From positions 496,001 to 560,000 of the forward strand of contig OX637339.1 of assembly GCA_951799405.1 (NCBI GenBank): a DNA stretch of 64,000 nucleotides. The letters run 5' to 3'. The notes beneath the pieces were generated by a model. That model did not search any database. It had not been told where the DNA came from and saw only the letters and a program-made list of their open reading frames with translations. Positions within the stretch are counted from its first letter, which is position 1. The number at the start of each line of letters is the position of its first letter. Origin of the DNA: Agapetus fuscipes. Its lineage: Eukaryota > Arthropoda > Insecta > Trichoptera > Glossosomatidae. Position numbers and translations under genes: made by a program. This document shows, one piece after another, positions 29,511 through 40,106 of the stretch.

Positions 29511-30563
29511 ATGGATTCAATACTAAGTGATATAAAGGAGTGTATTAGTAAAATGACGGGATCAGTGAAGGAGACTAAAATAAAGCTTCAACTGGAGCAG
29601 AAGATCATGCTACTAGAAGAAGAGATGCATGCTGAAAGGGACTCCCTTCAGAAAAAGATCATAGAACTCCAAGAAACGGTAATAACAAACAGCAAGCATT
29701 ACACTAAAAAGTTGGAAGAGTTTATCGAATCTGGCCACAAAACCTACGCGGCGGTGGCTGGGGAAGATAAAAATGTTAAAAAGAACAAAAACGCAGTGAC
29801 AAATTACGCAATCATGGTAGAATCAAAAAACACATTAAGTGCCGAAGAAATAAAAAAAAAGATCCAAAAAGAAATCAACCCTACTGAACTAAAAATTGGT
29901 ATATCGGGTATAAAAAAGACTGGTGAAAAAAAGATAACAATTACATGTACTGAGAAAACAAGCGCAGAAAAATTGAAAAAAGAAATTTCCAATACACTTG
30001 GAAAGGAACTGACGACAGAAGAAATGAAAAAGAAAAAACCATACATCATACTAAAGGGACTAGAAAAAAACCTCACAGAAAAAGAAATCATCATGGGCAT
30101 CGTAAACCAAAATGAGGGTATTGAAGAAAAAGAAAAAGAGAACATAAAACTTATAAAAGAACTGAAAAGTATTAACCCAAGAGAAACTACCAACTATATC
30201 ATACAAACAACAGGGAGACTTCGAAAAATTCTTTTAGAAAAAGGCAAAATTAATATAAAATATAATAGAGCATACGTAGAAGACTGTTACCCATTAGTAC
30301 AGTGCTATCACTGCTTAAAATATGGCCATACAGCACAAAGATGCCTAGGAAGAACACAACCACCAAATTGTCCACACTGCGCTCAAGATCATACCTACGC
30401 GAAATGTAACAACTTAGAAAAAGATGCGATTTGCAGTAACTGTCACTTTTTAAATATTAAATACAAAACAAAAAACGACACTACCCACAAGACAACTAGC
30501 CCTCAATGTATTTACAGACAAAAAATGTATAAAATTGCCATAGATCGAATTGACTACGACTAA
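29511..30563 (+). CDS. LINE ORF1, nucleic-acid-binding gag-like protein
   Basis: 350 residues, very rich in Lys, Glu and Ile. The N-terminal 100 residues are helical and charged (KIKLQLEQKIMLLEEEMHAE, then heptad-like runs), probably a coiled coil. The middle (about 110-250) is the expected place of the RNA-binding domain. The C-terminus has zinc knuckles: C265-x2-C268-x4-H273-x4-C278 (CYHCLKYGHTAQRC), C287-x2-C290-x3-H294-x4-C299 (CPHCAQDHTYAKC), and a third CSNC ... H ... C set from about 308. This protein would coat the LINE RNA. Start: first ATG after the leader, preceded by an A-run. The stop is 12 nt before ORF2. Strong A bias on the coding strand. Minus-strand frames inside it are shadows. 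Confidence 0.9.
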   Translation: MDSILSDIKECISKMTGSVKETKIKLQLEQKIMLLEEEMHAERDSLQKKIIELQETVITNSKHYTKKLEEFIESGHKTYAAVAGEDKNVKKNKNAVTNYAIMVESKNTLSAEEIKKKIQKEINPTELKIGISGIKKTGEKKITITCTEKTSAEKLKKEISNTLGKELTTEEMKKKKPYIILKGLEKNLTEKEIIMGIVNQNEGIEEKEKENIKLIKELKSINPRETTNYIIQTTGRLRKILLEKGKINIKYNRAYVEDCYPLVQCYHCLKYGHTAQRCLGRTQPPNCPHCAQDHTYAKCNNLEKDAICSNCHFLNIKYKTKNDTTHKTTSPQCIYRQKMYKIAIDRIDYD

Positions 30564-30575
30564 ATTTACATATTT

Positions 30576-33527
30576 ATGACTGACATAAACATAAGCTACA
30601 TAGATTCTAAACTAAATATAAATGAACTAATATTCGACTCATTCTATGAAGCAAATCAAATATTAGTGAAGTGTGAAAACAGTTTAACAATCCTACATAA
30701 TAACATACGGAGTATACAAAAAAATTTTGATGAATTTGTTATTTCAATAAAATTATTAAATTATTTACCGGACATTATTGTGTTAAGTGAAACCCACTCT
30801 GCCGGACAAATAGAGTATAATATTCCTGGGTTCACTTATTTAGCTGCAAGTACCAAAATTAACAAGAATAGCGGTGTGGCTATATTTATTTCGGATCGTA
30901 ATATTATGATAAACGTAAATGAAATTAACACTGTACCTTACGTAAATATATTAAATCTTGAAATTAATAATAACAATAAAAATTATAATATATTTGCAAT
31001 CTATCGTACTCATACATCAATTATATCACAATTTATAGAAGGATTAAAAAATATACTCGTAACTTGCACAAGTAAAAAAAACATTTTGGTTGGTGACATG
31101 AATTTAAATATTGCTGATAATAATTACACAAACGATAAAGATATCTACTTAAATATGCTGGCAGAATTGAATTATTTCTCCTGCATTAATTCATTTACAA
31201 GAAATATTAGAGGACAACAGCCATCATGTTTGGATCATATATTTACAAACATCCCCGACTTTCATAATATTACTTCCGCAGTCATTCACACATCTATAAC
31301 AGATCACTTCTCATGTATATTTAACTATAAATACAATACTCCACAGATAGAGACAAAAAAAACAAATAAAGTATCAAAATATAATAAAATAAACCTAGAT
31401 GGTTTAAAAGATAAATTAAATGTTGTGAACTGGTCCGATTTATATCTAATGAATAATGTAAATGAATGTTGTATAATGTTTGAAAATACAATGAAAAAAC
31501 TTGTTGAAGAATCAACAAGTGTGCAACATAACATAAAACACAAATATAAGCCGATTAAACCATGGATCACACATGGGCTAGTAGTATCAATCCGACATAA
31601 AGAAACTCTGTATAAACAAACCCGTCAACAACCGAACAATCTAAAATTGCTCAAATATTTTGAAAAATTTAAAAAAAAGCTTACAAATTTAATAAAATCC
31701 ACAAAAGAAAATTATTACAAACATAAATTAGAACAAACCAAAAATAACCCTAAAAATGTATGGTCTGTTATAAACGATTTTCTTGAAAAAAACAAAAACA
31801 TGAAAAATGAAATAATAGCCATTAATCATGAAAACGAAACCACGTGCTGTAGAGAAAATCCCTCAAAAGCTGCTAATATTTTCAACAATTTCTTTTCAAG
31901 TGTTGGAAAAAATTTAGCTCAGCAAATACCTGGAAAAAGTACTTCTCCCGAATTAAAGTGCAATATAGAAGAGAAACACTTGATATATATATTTCAACCC
32001 ACAACAAGGGAAGAAATAGAGACAGTAATTAGCAATCTGAAAAACGGTACGGCGCCTGGATATGATGCTCTTTCTGCTGAAACTTTAAAACATATTAAAG
32101 AACAAATATCGAAACCACTACAACATATAATTAATTTGAGTTTTGAAAGTGGAACGTTTCCTTCAAATTACAAAAAAACAATAATAACACCCATATTTAA
32201 GACAGGAAATCGGGAAAAAGTAAACAATTACCGACCCATTTCTGTTATATCTAACATAGCAAAAATTTTTGAAAAATTAGCAAAAATTAGGTTAATTAAA
32301 TTTATAAAAGCCAACAATATAATACACGATAACCAATTCGGATTCATGGAAAATAGAAGTACTCAAGATGCCATCGCGAAAATAACGAACTTAATTCATA
32401 GCTCACTTGACCAATCTTTTAAATGTATCGGAATTTTCATTGATTTAAAAAAAGCATTTGATAGCATCTCTCACGAAAAACTAATTGTAAAACTGAATTC
32501 AATTGGGATAAAATTAAAAGCGTTACAATGGATAAAAAGTTACTTATATCAGAGATCTCAAATAGTTAAAATTAATAGTTCTTATAGTCAACCATCAACC
32601 GGTGAATTTGGTATCCCACAAGGTACTGTACTGGGTCCATTACTATTCATCTTATACACAAATGATATTTTCACTCTAAAACTCAATGGAAAAATAATAT
32701 CTTATGCAGATGATACTGCCATTATATTGGAGGGACAAGATTGGCGCTCTATTAATGAACGAGCAAATCTTGACATGAATATACTGAAGGGGTGGTTCGA
32801 TAGTAATATATTATCACTAAATATTAAAAAAACTCAATTCATTTCTTTCGCAATAAATAAATTTAATTCAGAGCCGCCAATTAAAATCATCATACACAGT
32901 CAGAATTGCAATGAAACTAAAAACTGTGAAAACACATGTTCAACACTAACTTCAACTAAAAATATAAAATACCTAGGCATTATTATAGATCAAAATATGA
33001 AGTGGAAAAATCACATAATGGAACTGGTCAAACGAATACGAAAATGTATATACATATTCATAAGACTCAGAAACATTCTTAAAATCGAACAATTAAAAAT
33101 GGTATACTACTCAATTGTACAATCAATGTTACAATATGGCATAATTGGATGGGGGGGATCATATGATAATATTTTAAATTCAGTCAAAATAGCTCAGAGA
33201 TTAATTATTAAAGTAATTCTAAAAAAGCCACCAACATTTTCAACAGAATCTTTATTCAAAATTTTTAAGGTACCAACTATAGAACAAATTTTCAAACTGT
33301 ACTCTATTCTGGAAATAATAAAAATTGACAAAGCAAAACAATTTGAAAGAGCTATATCAAGGAGAAGACAAAATTTTATAACAATTCCTAAATTTAAAAC
33401 AAAACAATTCGAGAATAATTTTATCTGTAGGGGAATAAAATACTATAACATATTGCCAAATGAAATCAAAATAATTAAGGATGTTAAAAAAATTAAGTTT
33501 AAAATAAAAAAATATATATATTCATAG
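30576..33527 (+). CDS. LINE ORF2, endonuclease and reverse transcriptase
   Basis: 983 residues. An N-terminal APE-type endonuclease is seen by LTILHNNIRSI (about 40), the SETH block with E72, GDMNLN with D174 and TDHFSC with H244. The RT domain spans roughly 480-760: NGTAPGYDALSAETLKHI, NYRPISVISNIAKIFEKL, DNQFGFMENRSTQDAI, FIDLKKAFDSISHEKL with D623, GIPQGTVLGPLLFILYTNDI, and the catalytic YADD at 710-713 (SYADDTAI). The C-terminal domain has YYSIVQSMLQYGIIGWGG and KAQRLI-like blocks. No RNase H domain seen. All catalytic residues are present and the frame is intact, so it may encode active target-primed reverse transcription. It would be translated after ORF1 by reinitiation or from a bicistronic RNA. 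Confidence 0.95.
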   Translation: MTDINISYIDSKLNINELIFDSFYEANQILVKCENSLTILHNNIRSIQKNFDEFVISIKLLNYLPDIIVLSETHSAGQIEYNIPGFTYLAASTKINKNSGVAIFISDRNIMINVNEINTVPYVNILNLEINNNNKNYNIFAIYRTHTSIISQFIEGLKNILVTCTSKKNILVGDMNLNIADNNYTNDKDIYLNMLAELNYFSCINSFTRNIRGQQPSCLDHIFTNIPDFHNITSAVIHTSITDHFSCIFNYKYNTPQIETKKTNKVSKYNKINLDGLKDKLNVVNWSDLYLMNNVNECCIMFENTMKKLVEESTSVQHNIKHKYKPIKPWITHGLVVSIRHKETLYKQTRQQPNNLKLLKYFEKFKKKLTNLIKSTKENYYKHKLEQTKNNPKNVWSVINDFLEKNKNMKNEIIAINHENETTCCRENPSKAANIFNNFFSSVGKNLAQQIPGKSTSPELKCNIEEKHLIYIFQPTTREEIETVISNLKNGTAPGYDALSAETLKHIKEQISKPLQHIINLSFESGTFPSNYKKTIITPIFKTGNREKVNNYRPISVISNIAKIFEKLAKIRLIKFIKANNIIHDNQFGFMENRSTQDAIAKITNLIHSSLDQSFKCIGIFIDLKKAFDSISHEKLIVKLNSIGIKLKALQWIKSYLYQRSQIVKINSSYSQPSTGEFGIPQGTVLGPLLFILYTNDIFTLKLNGKIISYADDTAIILEGQDWRSINERANLDMNILKGWFDSNILSLNIKKTQFISFAINKFNSEPPIKIIIHSQNCNETKNCENTCSTLTSTKNIKYLGIIIDQNMKWKNHIMELVKRIRKCIYIFIRLRNILKIEQLKMVYYSIVQSMLQYGIIGWGGSYDNILNSVKIAQRLIIKVILKKPPTFSTESLFKIFKVPTIEQIFKLYSILEIIKIDKAKQFERAISRRRQNFITIPKFKTKQFENNFICRGIKYYNILPNEIKIIKDVKKIKFKIKKYIYS

Positions 33528-33715
33528 TTCTACTTATTGATTGGTTGTTTCTAATTTTTGGTTTTTTTCATTTTTTATATTGTTAGTTTATTTTTTTATT
33601 TATTCTTGTGTATTACCTATATTTTTTTCCTTTAAGTATTATATTAAGTTTTTATCTCATTATATTATATAGAATATAATTTAAGAACATAATTTATTTA
33701 AGATAGCTGCGATTC

Positions 33716-33755
33716 CCTCACCAAGCACAAGAGCTTGGCTCTTCAATTGGTGAGG
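33716..33755 (+). other. 3' UTR stem-loop of the LINE
   Basis: CCTCACCAA (33716-33724) pairs perfectly with TTGGTGAGG (33747-33755). Inside, AGAGC (33730-33734) and GCTCT (33738-33742) form a second short stem. Such 3' structures are recognised by the RT in several LINE clades; the role here is inferred. Confidence 0.6.
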
Positions 33756-33850
33756 AAATAACAATTAAGTTTTTATTATTATTTAGAAATATTACTTGTT
33801 TTAAAATAAATTTGTATTTATATTTTGTTAAATAAAAAAAAAAAAATATT

Positions 33851-34041
33851 GTGTCGTTCTATTATGTGCCGTTTATGGTATGTTCTGTTTTAGGTTTGTG
33901 ATGTTTTATTACGTTTTATTACGTGATATTTTGTCCTGTGACGTTTGTCAAAGCCGTTCTATCATGTGTCGTTATGTGTTGTGTCGTTCTATCATGTGTC
34001 GTTATGTCATGTGTCGTTTTGTCACTGTGTTGTTCTATCAT
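33851..34041. mobile_element. Foldback element, right part
   Basis: Tandem-like repeats of a tgtcgttctatcatg unit (33950-34040). The outer 165 bp are complementary to 29046-29219. Confidence 0.6.
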
Positions 34042-34239
34042 GGAGCCGAATAAAATAACCTATTTGACGTGATCTCTAGTTCCGGTAACTTTCCTTTTCC
34101 CTCGGACATTCCTATCAGAATAGAGTATCAGATACATAGTCGTGACTTGCGCGCGTCCTTTGCGTGCGTCGTGCGGCACAGTGCGCTTTTGTGCGGCGCG
34201 GTGCAGGCTTCGTGCAGTCGTGCATGCATCCCTGCAGAA

Positions 34240-34331
34240 TGCAGCGTCACGGCAAATCGGTCAGAGATAACTGGTCGACGGATAGCTCGGTCACACTGCA
34301 GTTTGTCATCACGATTTTTCGGTCACAGCTA
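34240..34331. repeat. Degenerate ggtc/gtcc short-repeat block
   Basis: aaatcggtcagagataactg, gctcggtcacactgcagttt, gatttttcggtcacag. Continues after MITE-6 at 34515-34605. Confidence 0.4.
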
Positions 34332-34509
34332 AGAGCCCGTTCCCACTTGTCGGGTGTCGGATCCGCATACTTATCAGAGGTTCCAGTTGCAAGACATTTC
34401 GGACAAAATCGGTTTCCGACAAGTGTTAATAGCTCAGTACATAATGTTCTGCCACTGGAAGCTCCGATTAATATACGGATTCGACATCCGATAAGTAGGA
34501 ACGGGCTCT
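34332..34509. mobile_element. MITE-6
   Basis: 178 bp with inverted ends AGAGCCCGTTCCCACTTGTC and the complement of taagtaggaacgggctct, bordered by TA on each side (cTA / TAa), as in Tc1/mariner-type MITEs. Sits within the ggtc short-repeat region. Confidence 0.65.
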
Positions 34510-34624
34510 AACCCCACTAACACATATTAACCACGGACAATTCGGTCGCATAACAGTTCGTCTTTTCTGTCAACGATATTTCGGTCAAAGACAATATATG
34601 TCCGGTCATCAGTCTAGTAAATGC

Positions 34625-34920
34625 GCACTGCAAAGGATCGCTTCTGCCAACCATTAAGCAGAGAAAACTGATGCACTTCGGTCACATTTTCAAAAATGAT
34701 AAATTCTTCATCTTATCATACAGGCATAGCATACAGGGCAAGATTGAGGGGAGAAGATATCAGGGACGCCGAAGGACATCGTGGCTGAAACACCTGCAAC
34801 TGTCGTTCGGCAGAAGCGCCAAGTCCCTGTTTCTAGCCGCAGCATCCAAAGTCAAAATAGCCAAAGTGAACCAAGATTTTACAGCATTGGGGGGTCAGCC
34901 TCATACAAATCTATTAGTTT
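34625..34920 (+). pseudogene. LINE RT C-terminal fragment (GRRSQGR family) and B-module scrap
   Basis: FCQPLSREN-type start, then MHFGHIFKNDKFFILS, QGKIEGRRYQGRRRTSWLKH, SKSLFLAAASKVKIAKV. From 34858 an antisense B-module 5' end (caaagtgaaccaagatttta, ggggtcagcctcatac) follows. Confidence 0.65.
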
Positions 34921-34949
34921 TGGAACAAAAAAATTTCGGAACATGGAAT

Positions 34950-35065
34950 AAATGTCGTTGAACGAAAAGTTGTGTGGATGAACTGTCGTGTTCCTGATTT
35001 GTCCATGGTCGAGTTGTCTGTAGACGGGGTTGTCTGTGACTGATTTGTCGTGCAGATTTATACAG
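34950..35065. repeat. Degenerate ggtc/gtcc short-repeat block
   Basis: gatgaactgtcgtgttcctg, gtccatggtcgagttgtctg, ggggttgtctgtgactgatt: same phrases as 20070-20130. Confidence 0.4.
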
Positions 35066-35229
35066 TCGTGTGTTCCTATTTAGCTTACATAAGGTCCTTT
35101 GTTCCATTTAACTACATAATCATGACGGCAAAACCATTATTCATAGAGTTACAAGTAAACGGATTCACCTAATCTTATCTATCTAATCTAATCCAAGTTG
35201 CATTACAATTTAAAGTTCGTATTGTTTTT

Positions 35230-35425
35230 GCTGGGTTCTCTTTTTAATTAATATGCAATAATTCATTTTACACAATTTATTTTGCAAAATTTAGTTCACA
35301 ACTTGACAATCCCTGTTTGGTCTTTCAAAGGTTCCTTGCTCTAAGCGACTGACTCTCCGTACCATTTCAGTCCCTTATATTTAATACTAAAGGGGTATTT
35401 CTCGTATTCTCTAGATTATTCTCCC
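35230..35425 (-). repeat. LTR remnant related to 22300-22528
   Basis: Shares attcattttacacaattta / gcaaaatttagttcac, agcgactga and ttcagtcccttatat in the same order as the solo LTR at 22.3 kb. Ends not clear. Confidence 0.5.
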
Positions 35426-35745
35426 ACCAGAACGTTATGGACTAACACAATCACGGAGTACTTCCAGATGGTTCTACCTCACATGCATAGGTGCGCGTAG
35501 ACACTTTGATTCCATAGTTTATCACACTACGAGCAGTGACGGCTCGTCGATTTTTCATCGAGCAGTGCATTTTTATTGTAGCCGTCATTGATTACCCCCC
35601 TAATTATAGGACTTGACACAAACGGTATTTTATGCGGAACAAGTTTGTAAGTATTGGATCGTGGCATTATTACTGGGGGTGCAATGCACCGATGCACCTT
35701 ACCTGGAGCCGTCACTTTCTACGAGTATGTATACGTGTACAGTCG
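35426..35745. other. Unassigned stretch
   Basis: No feature recognised. Includes a ctgggggtgcaatgcaccga-like block. Confidence 0.3.
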
Positions 35746-35995
35746 TACGTATTCAAGTTCGTGACAATATTAAATGCATGCCCACAAACAGACACGTGTA
35801 AGTTTGCGCTCGCAAGAATACTGCAAGTTAAACGGTGTTATGGCAGAGGGGTAGAGGCGCGTGTTCGACTAGCGTATTTGGAACATAATAAAGTTGGTTC
35901 GAATCTGCGTCTGGTCCACTTGACCATAACTTCGTCCCTGGTTCGTATGAATTTTAAATATTAATATATCGTTGCAACTTAGATTATAGATTATG
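35746..35995. repeat. B-module fragments around a T3 tRNA-like repeat
   Basis: Antisense B piece (ttaaatgcatgcccacaaac to gtttgcgctcgcaag) at 35768-35822. T3 at 35835-35945 (ttcgactagcgtatttggaa, ttggttcgaatctgcgtctg). Plus-strand B tail 35948-35992 (atatatcgttgcaacttaga). Confidence 0.5.
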
Positions 35996-36399
35996 ATGAT
36001 TTTGTGTCCACAGTAAATCCTTTTGATTGTAATTTGCACGAGAGGCTAGTTTCGCATCCCGGCATGACCCACATCTGTATGATATATTAGGTGCAAGTTA
36101 CGCAAGGTGACAGGCGAAACTAGCTCTACTGTTCGCAGATATTAGTAACTGGAATAATATGCTATGCAAAATATGCATTTGTTTCTTATAGCAAGAGATT
36201 TATAGCTGAGGATGCATATTAATAAGACTTTGACTTGTAAGTCATTAGAGAAATATGTGTTTGCCTTACTAAAAATATCATACTATAAAATAAATAATTG
36301 CACACTTTTAGACAGATCGCACTAATTTTGGGTACCGTGCTTTCCGGATTGCGGAACCGAATTATTTTCAAATGCAATTTTCTTCTATTGTTACAAATT
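35996..36399. other. Unassigned stretch
   Basis: AT-rich; nothing recognised. Confidence 0.35.
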
Positions 36400-36660
36400 T
36401 ATGAGTTTCTTTTGTTTGTATTTTTACTTATGATTGTATACTGTGTGTTTTTACTGACTTGTATATTTGTGTCTAGTCGTACGTATTTGGATAGTTGTAC
36501 CTACTCGTGTTTGCTCGAAGCTTCTGCTTGAGAGAGTTTTAGCATAGTCTGGTGTACACTAGAATAGTCTTTCGTCACATATGATTACGGATTGCAGTGC
36601 TTTGAAGAGAGTGAGTACCCGATTAGTATTCGAGCCGTTAGGTGAGAAGTAGAAAAGTTT
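36400..36660 (+). repeat. LTR-like repeat
   Basis: Homologous to 3830-4085 (ctactcgtgtttgctcgaag, ttagcatagtctggtgt, ttacggattgcagtgctttg). Confidence 0.5.
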
Positions 36661-36661
36661 C

Positions 36662-37135
36662 TCTTCTTCTTCTTCCTCAGATTTTCTCAGTCCACTCATG
36701 GACGTAGGCCTCTTCCAATCCTCTCTATCTCTATCTATCGGCTGCTGTGTTCAGCCATCCTCTGCCTGCAGTTATTTTGATGTTGTCCAGCCACCCCAGT
36801 TGGGGTCTCCCCGCTTCCTGCTTGGACATCCTGGGCCGCCACTAGGCGATCCTTTTCGGCCACCTGTCATGGTCCTGCCTTGCGACGTGACCAGCCCAGC
36901 GCCACTTTAAGCAGGTCATTCGCTGTATGACATCAGTGGCACCAGTGCGTCTACGGATCTCCTGGTTTGGAACCCTGTCTCTGAGACTAATTCCCAGCAT
37001 CTTCCTTTCAATGGCTCTTTGGCACATCCTCAGTCTGTTGAGCCTTTTTGTTTCCAAGCCATAGGTGGATACTGGAAGCACGCATGACACATAGACCCTG
37101 CGTTTCAGGTTAACATGCATTTTCGTGTCATTTCA
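36662..37135 (-). pseudogene. RTE-like LINE fragment
   Basis: Minus strand: NLKRRVYVSCVLPVSTYGLE, AIERKMLGISLRDRVPNQEI, RRRTGATDVIQRMTCLKWRW, AGHVARQDHDRW, ending at (GAA)n (complement of tcttcttcttc at 36662). Confidence 0.8.
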
Positions 37136-37138
37136 GAA

Positions 37139-37625
37139 TACAGCGTGACTATAACCAAAATTTCAAAAATCTAGATATTTTCCATGACTCATTAACAACC
37201 TTTCGCAATAAATTGAGATATTTTTCAACTCTGTCCCCTAACTCCCTCAATCAAGCTCCTTCACTTACGTAATAATCCCTCCTTTTCCTCATTCCTTTCC
37301 ACTTTACTTTTACTTTTAATTTTATTTTTTTTACACCTTGTTTCTTTTTTTTCTTTTTTGTTGCTTGTCAACTTGTGTCTTTTTGTTTTTGTTTTTTGTT
37401 TTGCTCTCTTTTTCTTTTTATTTTCTTGTCTTCTCAATTTTCTATTATATGTCAATACTAGCTCAGCATACTGATCAAATTATTATTCTATCTCTATAAT
37501 TTTAAATAGAAGAAACAATTTTGGCTTATATTAATTTTAAGAACACCATTGTAATTACTTTTTTATAAAGCTGTAGTTTCCTCAAATAAATAAATAAATA
37601 AATATAATAAATAAATAAATTTCGA
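37139..37625 (+). pseudogene. LINE C-terminus and 3' UTR with (AAAT)n tail
   Basis: Encodes FHDSLTTFRNKLRYFSTLSP, NSLNQAPSLT, stop near 37270. Then a T-rich UTR and a (aaat)n tail at 37585-37620. Pattern of a Jockey/L2-like 3' end. It is cut at the RTE fragment. Confidence 0.5.
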
Positions 37626-37873
37626 TTCATTATTATCATCCCAGTCAGTAGAACGCTTGCGTACACAACCAGAAGACCACGTTGTCAGATTAAATTTCGT
37701 AATAATTCCCTCCCTTCACTTTTGGCTGGAAAATTGGATTATTGTTACAAAGCGTTCACCGTAATTTTATTAACAATTTTCTTTGTGCATTTTTTCTTTA
37801 AATCATTTTTCCACTTTTACATAATTCAATATTATTCTCGCGCCCGTCCTAACACGCCATGAAATCTTAGGTA

Positions 37874-38350
37874 CTTCTATAATCTATAATCTAAGTTGCA
37901 GAGGTATATTAACATTTAAAGCTCATATCAAATGCATGCCCACAAACAAACACATCGCACGCTTAATAATAAAGAGAAATAACTCGAAAATTGGGAAAAT
38001 CGAGATTTTGTAATAAAACGCAAGAACAATGCGAGAAGAATAGGTAGAATGCGACAGCCGTTCAATTTGGACGAATATGACCGAGATAAAACATCGGCCG
38101 CCTTTTTCATCCCATACAAGTTGTACTGGTTGTCTGAACTTCAAACGTGATTTCCCAACATTCATGTTTTTTGAGTTATTGCTCTTTATTATTAAACGTG
38201 CGACATGTAGTTTGCGCTTACAAATGCTGAATGTGTACTTACAAATAAAATCCAAACCTCAAATGAACACAAGCCCTACAACTTTTGCCGACCTTCCCTG
38301 ACACAGGGGTGAAATTGGCAAAGTGAACCTTTTTCTACAGTGTGGGTCTT
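37874..38350 (-). mobile_element. B-module containing a MITE-1
   Basis: Antisense B from tctataatctaagttgcaga to ctacagtgtgggt, interrupted at ACAT by 37956-38202. Confidence 0.8.
37956..38202 (-). mobile_element. MITE-1, 247 bp
   Basis: Ends cgcacgcttaataataaag and ctttattattaaacgtgcg (imperfect inverted repeats of about 30 bp). ACAT at 37952-37955 and again at 38203-38206. Interior includes caatttggacgaatatgacc and tcatcccatacaagttgtac. Non-coding. Confidence 0.85.
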
Positions 38351-38472
38351 CATGCTACTACAACTTCATACTTTATCTACAATATTATAAAAAGGGGAAA
38401 GCCTCTCCATACAAAATAAATGTTATTTACTGCAGAGAAAACTCAAGAACTACTGAACATATTATGCATATC

Positions 38473-38730
38473 ATATTCCTTGACTTATAGGTTGGTATGA
38501 GGCTGACCACCCATACTGTACAAAAATATTCACTTTACCAATGTCACCCCTGTGTCAGGGAAGGTCGGCAAAAGCTGTAGGGCTTATGTTCATTTGAGGT
38601 TTGTATTTTATTTGTAGGTACACATTCAGCATTTGTAAGCGCGAACTGCACGTGTTTGTTTGTGGGCATAAGTACATCTGAGAGCTTTATATGAATATAT
38701 CCTTGCAACTTAGACTATAGATTATAGATA
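38473..38730 (+). mobile_element. B-module
   Basis: ttccttgacttataggttgg to cttagactatagattatag. Confidence 0.85.
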
Positions 38731-38770
38731 TTCACTACATATCTGTTTGTGGGTTGAAAATGAGTGCTCA

Positions 38771-38805
38771 CACTCACACACACACACACACACACAGAGT
38801 GACTG
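38771..38805. repeat. (CA)n microsatellite
   Basis: Run of acac from 38776 to 38796. Confidence 0.85.
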
Positions 38806-39395
38806 GAGACCTATAAGAACAGGCAAGACCTAGTTTAGGCTCCAGCCCTCCAAAATAAAGTTTGTTCAATATATAGTTCAATGTATTTCACTTATTACAG
38901 AATTGTATTGTATTGTATTAATCTATAGAAAAAAAAAAATTATTACAGACATTATTTGGAACTATTATATTTATATTATTTATTATAGAACTACTATATT
39001 TCGTTGAATTTATCAATATGTTAACACACATTGGTTCTGGAAATCGAATATATGTTTAAAGCTTCATACACTTTGTCATGCTCTCCCAGTATAATCCGGG
39101 CAGTGAATTTTCCGAGCAAATCAAATTACCTACCATAGTTTATTCCTGAACAATTAAACATTGACAGAATTTCATTAATTTATTTGCATTTTAATCAAAT
39201 TCCCTGTACAGTTTATTTCAAATTTATTTAAAAAAACTGTTCGTTTTATTATGAAGGAGGTCTCTTCCAAATGTTGCACAGTCCATATACAACGGACTTC
39301 CGATAAAAATAAAGAGGGATATGAAAAATAAACAACAAAATGATGCAATGAAGGCTTATTTCTTAGAGTCCTTTTTACAATGATGCTGAACAAGT
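38806..39395. other. Unassigned stretch
   Basis: AT-rich, no recognised repeat or ORF. Confidence 0.35.
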
Positions 39396-39399
39396 GAGA

Positions 39400-39715
39400 T
39401 GATTATCTAATCTAATCTAATCTAAGTTGCAAAGATATGTTACATTGGAAATTCACATTACATGCATTCTCACAACCAGACACGTACAAGTTTGCGCTTG
39501 CACATGCGTCATGTGAACCTACAACATAAAAACCAAATCCCAAATGGACATGCACCCTGCAACTCTTGCCGTCCTTCTCTGAGACAGGGGTGACATTGGC
39601 GATGTGAACCATTTTTACAGCATGGGAGGTCAGCCGCATACCAACCTATAAGTCAAGGAACATACACGACAAATTACATTTTATACATCACTAAATAATA
39701 ATATCTTTAAATTAT
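39400..39715 (-). mobile_element. B-module plus LINE-B UTR piece
   Basis: Antisense B (tctaatctaatctaagttgc to ctataagtcaaggaac) followed by acgacaaattacattttata, the LINE-B UTR. Confidence 0.85.
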
Positions 39716-39949
39716 TTTGTTTTGGGTATGAGATGCTTATTCTCTTCTGTCTTTGTTTGTTTCAGTAATTGTAATTTTATTAATGTTTTTTAAATTATAT
39801 GTTATATGGCTAGTTTTAAGTATTGTGTCAGAGTGAGTTTACGTATAACTCCTGGGAAATATAATTTTGTTATAAAATATTATTTTAATAAAAATCTATC
39901 TTATCTATCTTACATTTTTGTTCATGCTCTTGTTAGGTAGAAAATTTAA

Positions 39950-40105
39950 TATTCTTTTACCAATGGTCGGAGAACCAAAGGTCCATTCAAGGACTTGCAA
40001 GAGCATTGGCGCTTTCTATAGCGACGACCAAGCTCACAGAAGGCTGGTTCTTGAGGTGTAAGTCACACAAAAACAGCGCTCACCATGTAAATCATCCTAA
40101 TACGA
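39950..40105 (+). mobile_element. T2 SINE, 3' half with distal tail
   Basis: ttaccaatggtcggag, gacgaccaagctcacagaag, cttgaggtgtaagtcacaca, cagcgctcacc, atcatcctaat. Confidence 0.65.
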
Positions 40106-40106
40106 G

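Larger units (their letters stand above)
29383..33845 (+). mobile_element. Full-length Jockey/L2-type LINE
   Basis: A two-ORF non-LTR retrotransposon of about 4.46 kb. The 5' end is defined by an initiator TCATTC and a downstream promoter element at the canonical spacing. ORF1 (29511-30563) and ORF2 (30576-33527) are uninterrupted. The 3' UTR has a stem-loop and ends in an A-run. ATATT precedes (29378-29382) and follows (33846-33850) the element, giving a 5-bp target duplication, although the last A could belong to the tail. It lies inside a foldback element. Both strands of evidence (intact ORFs, complete ends) suggest recent insertion. The clade is uncertain within the Jockey/CR1/L2 group. 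Confidence 0.9.

Noticed and set aside
29804..30193. 129-codon minus-strand ORF rich in Phe and Ser
   Set aside because: Shadow of the A-rich ORF1 coding strand; no motif of its own.
34069..34511. Overlapping plus-strand ORFs of 87 and 115 codons
   Set aside because: They run across the ggtc short-repeat block and MITE-6; no domain seen.
37261..37455. Lys-rich minus-strand ORF
   Set aside because: Antisense of the T-rich LINE 3' UTR; low complexity.
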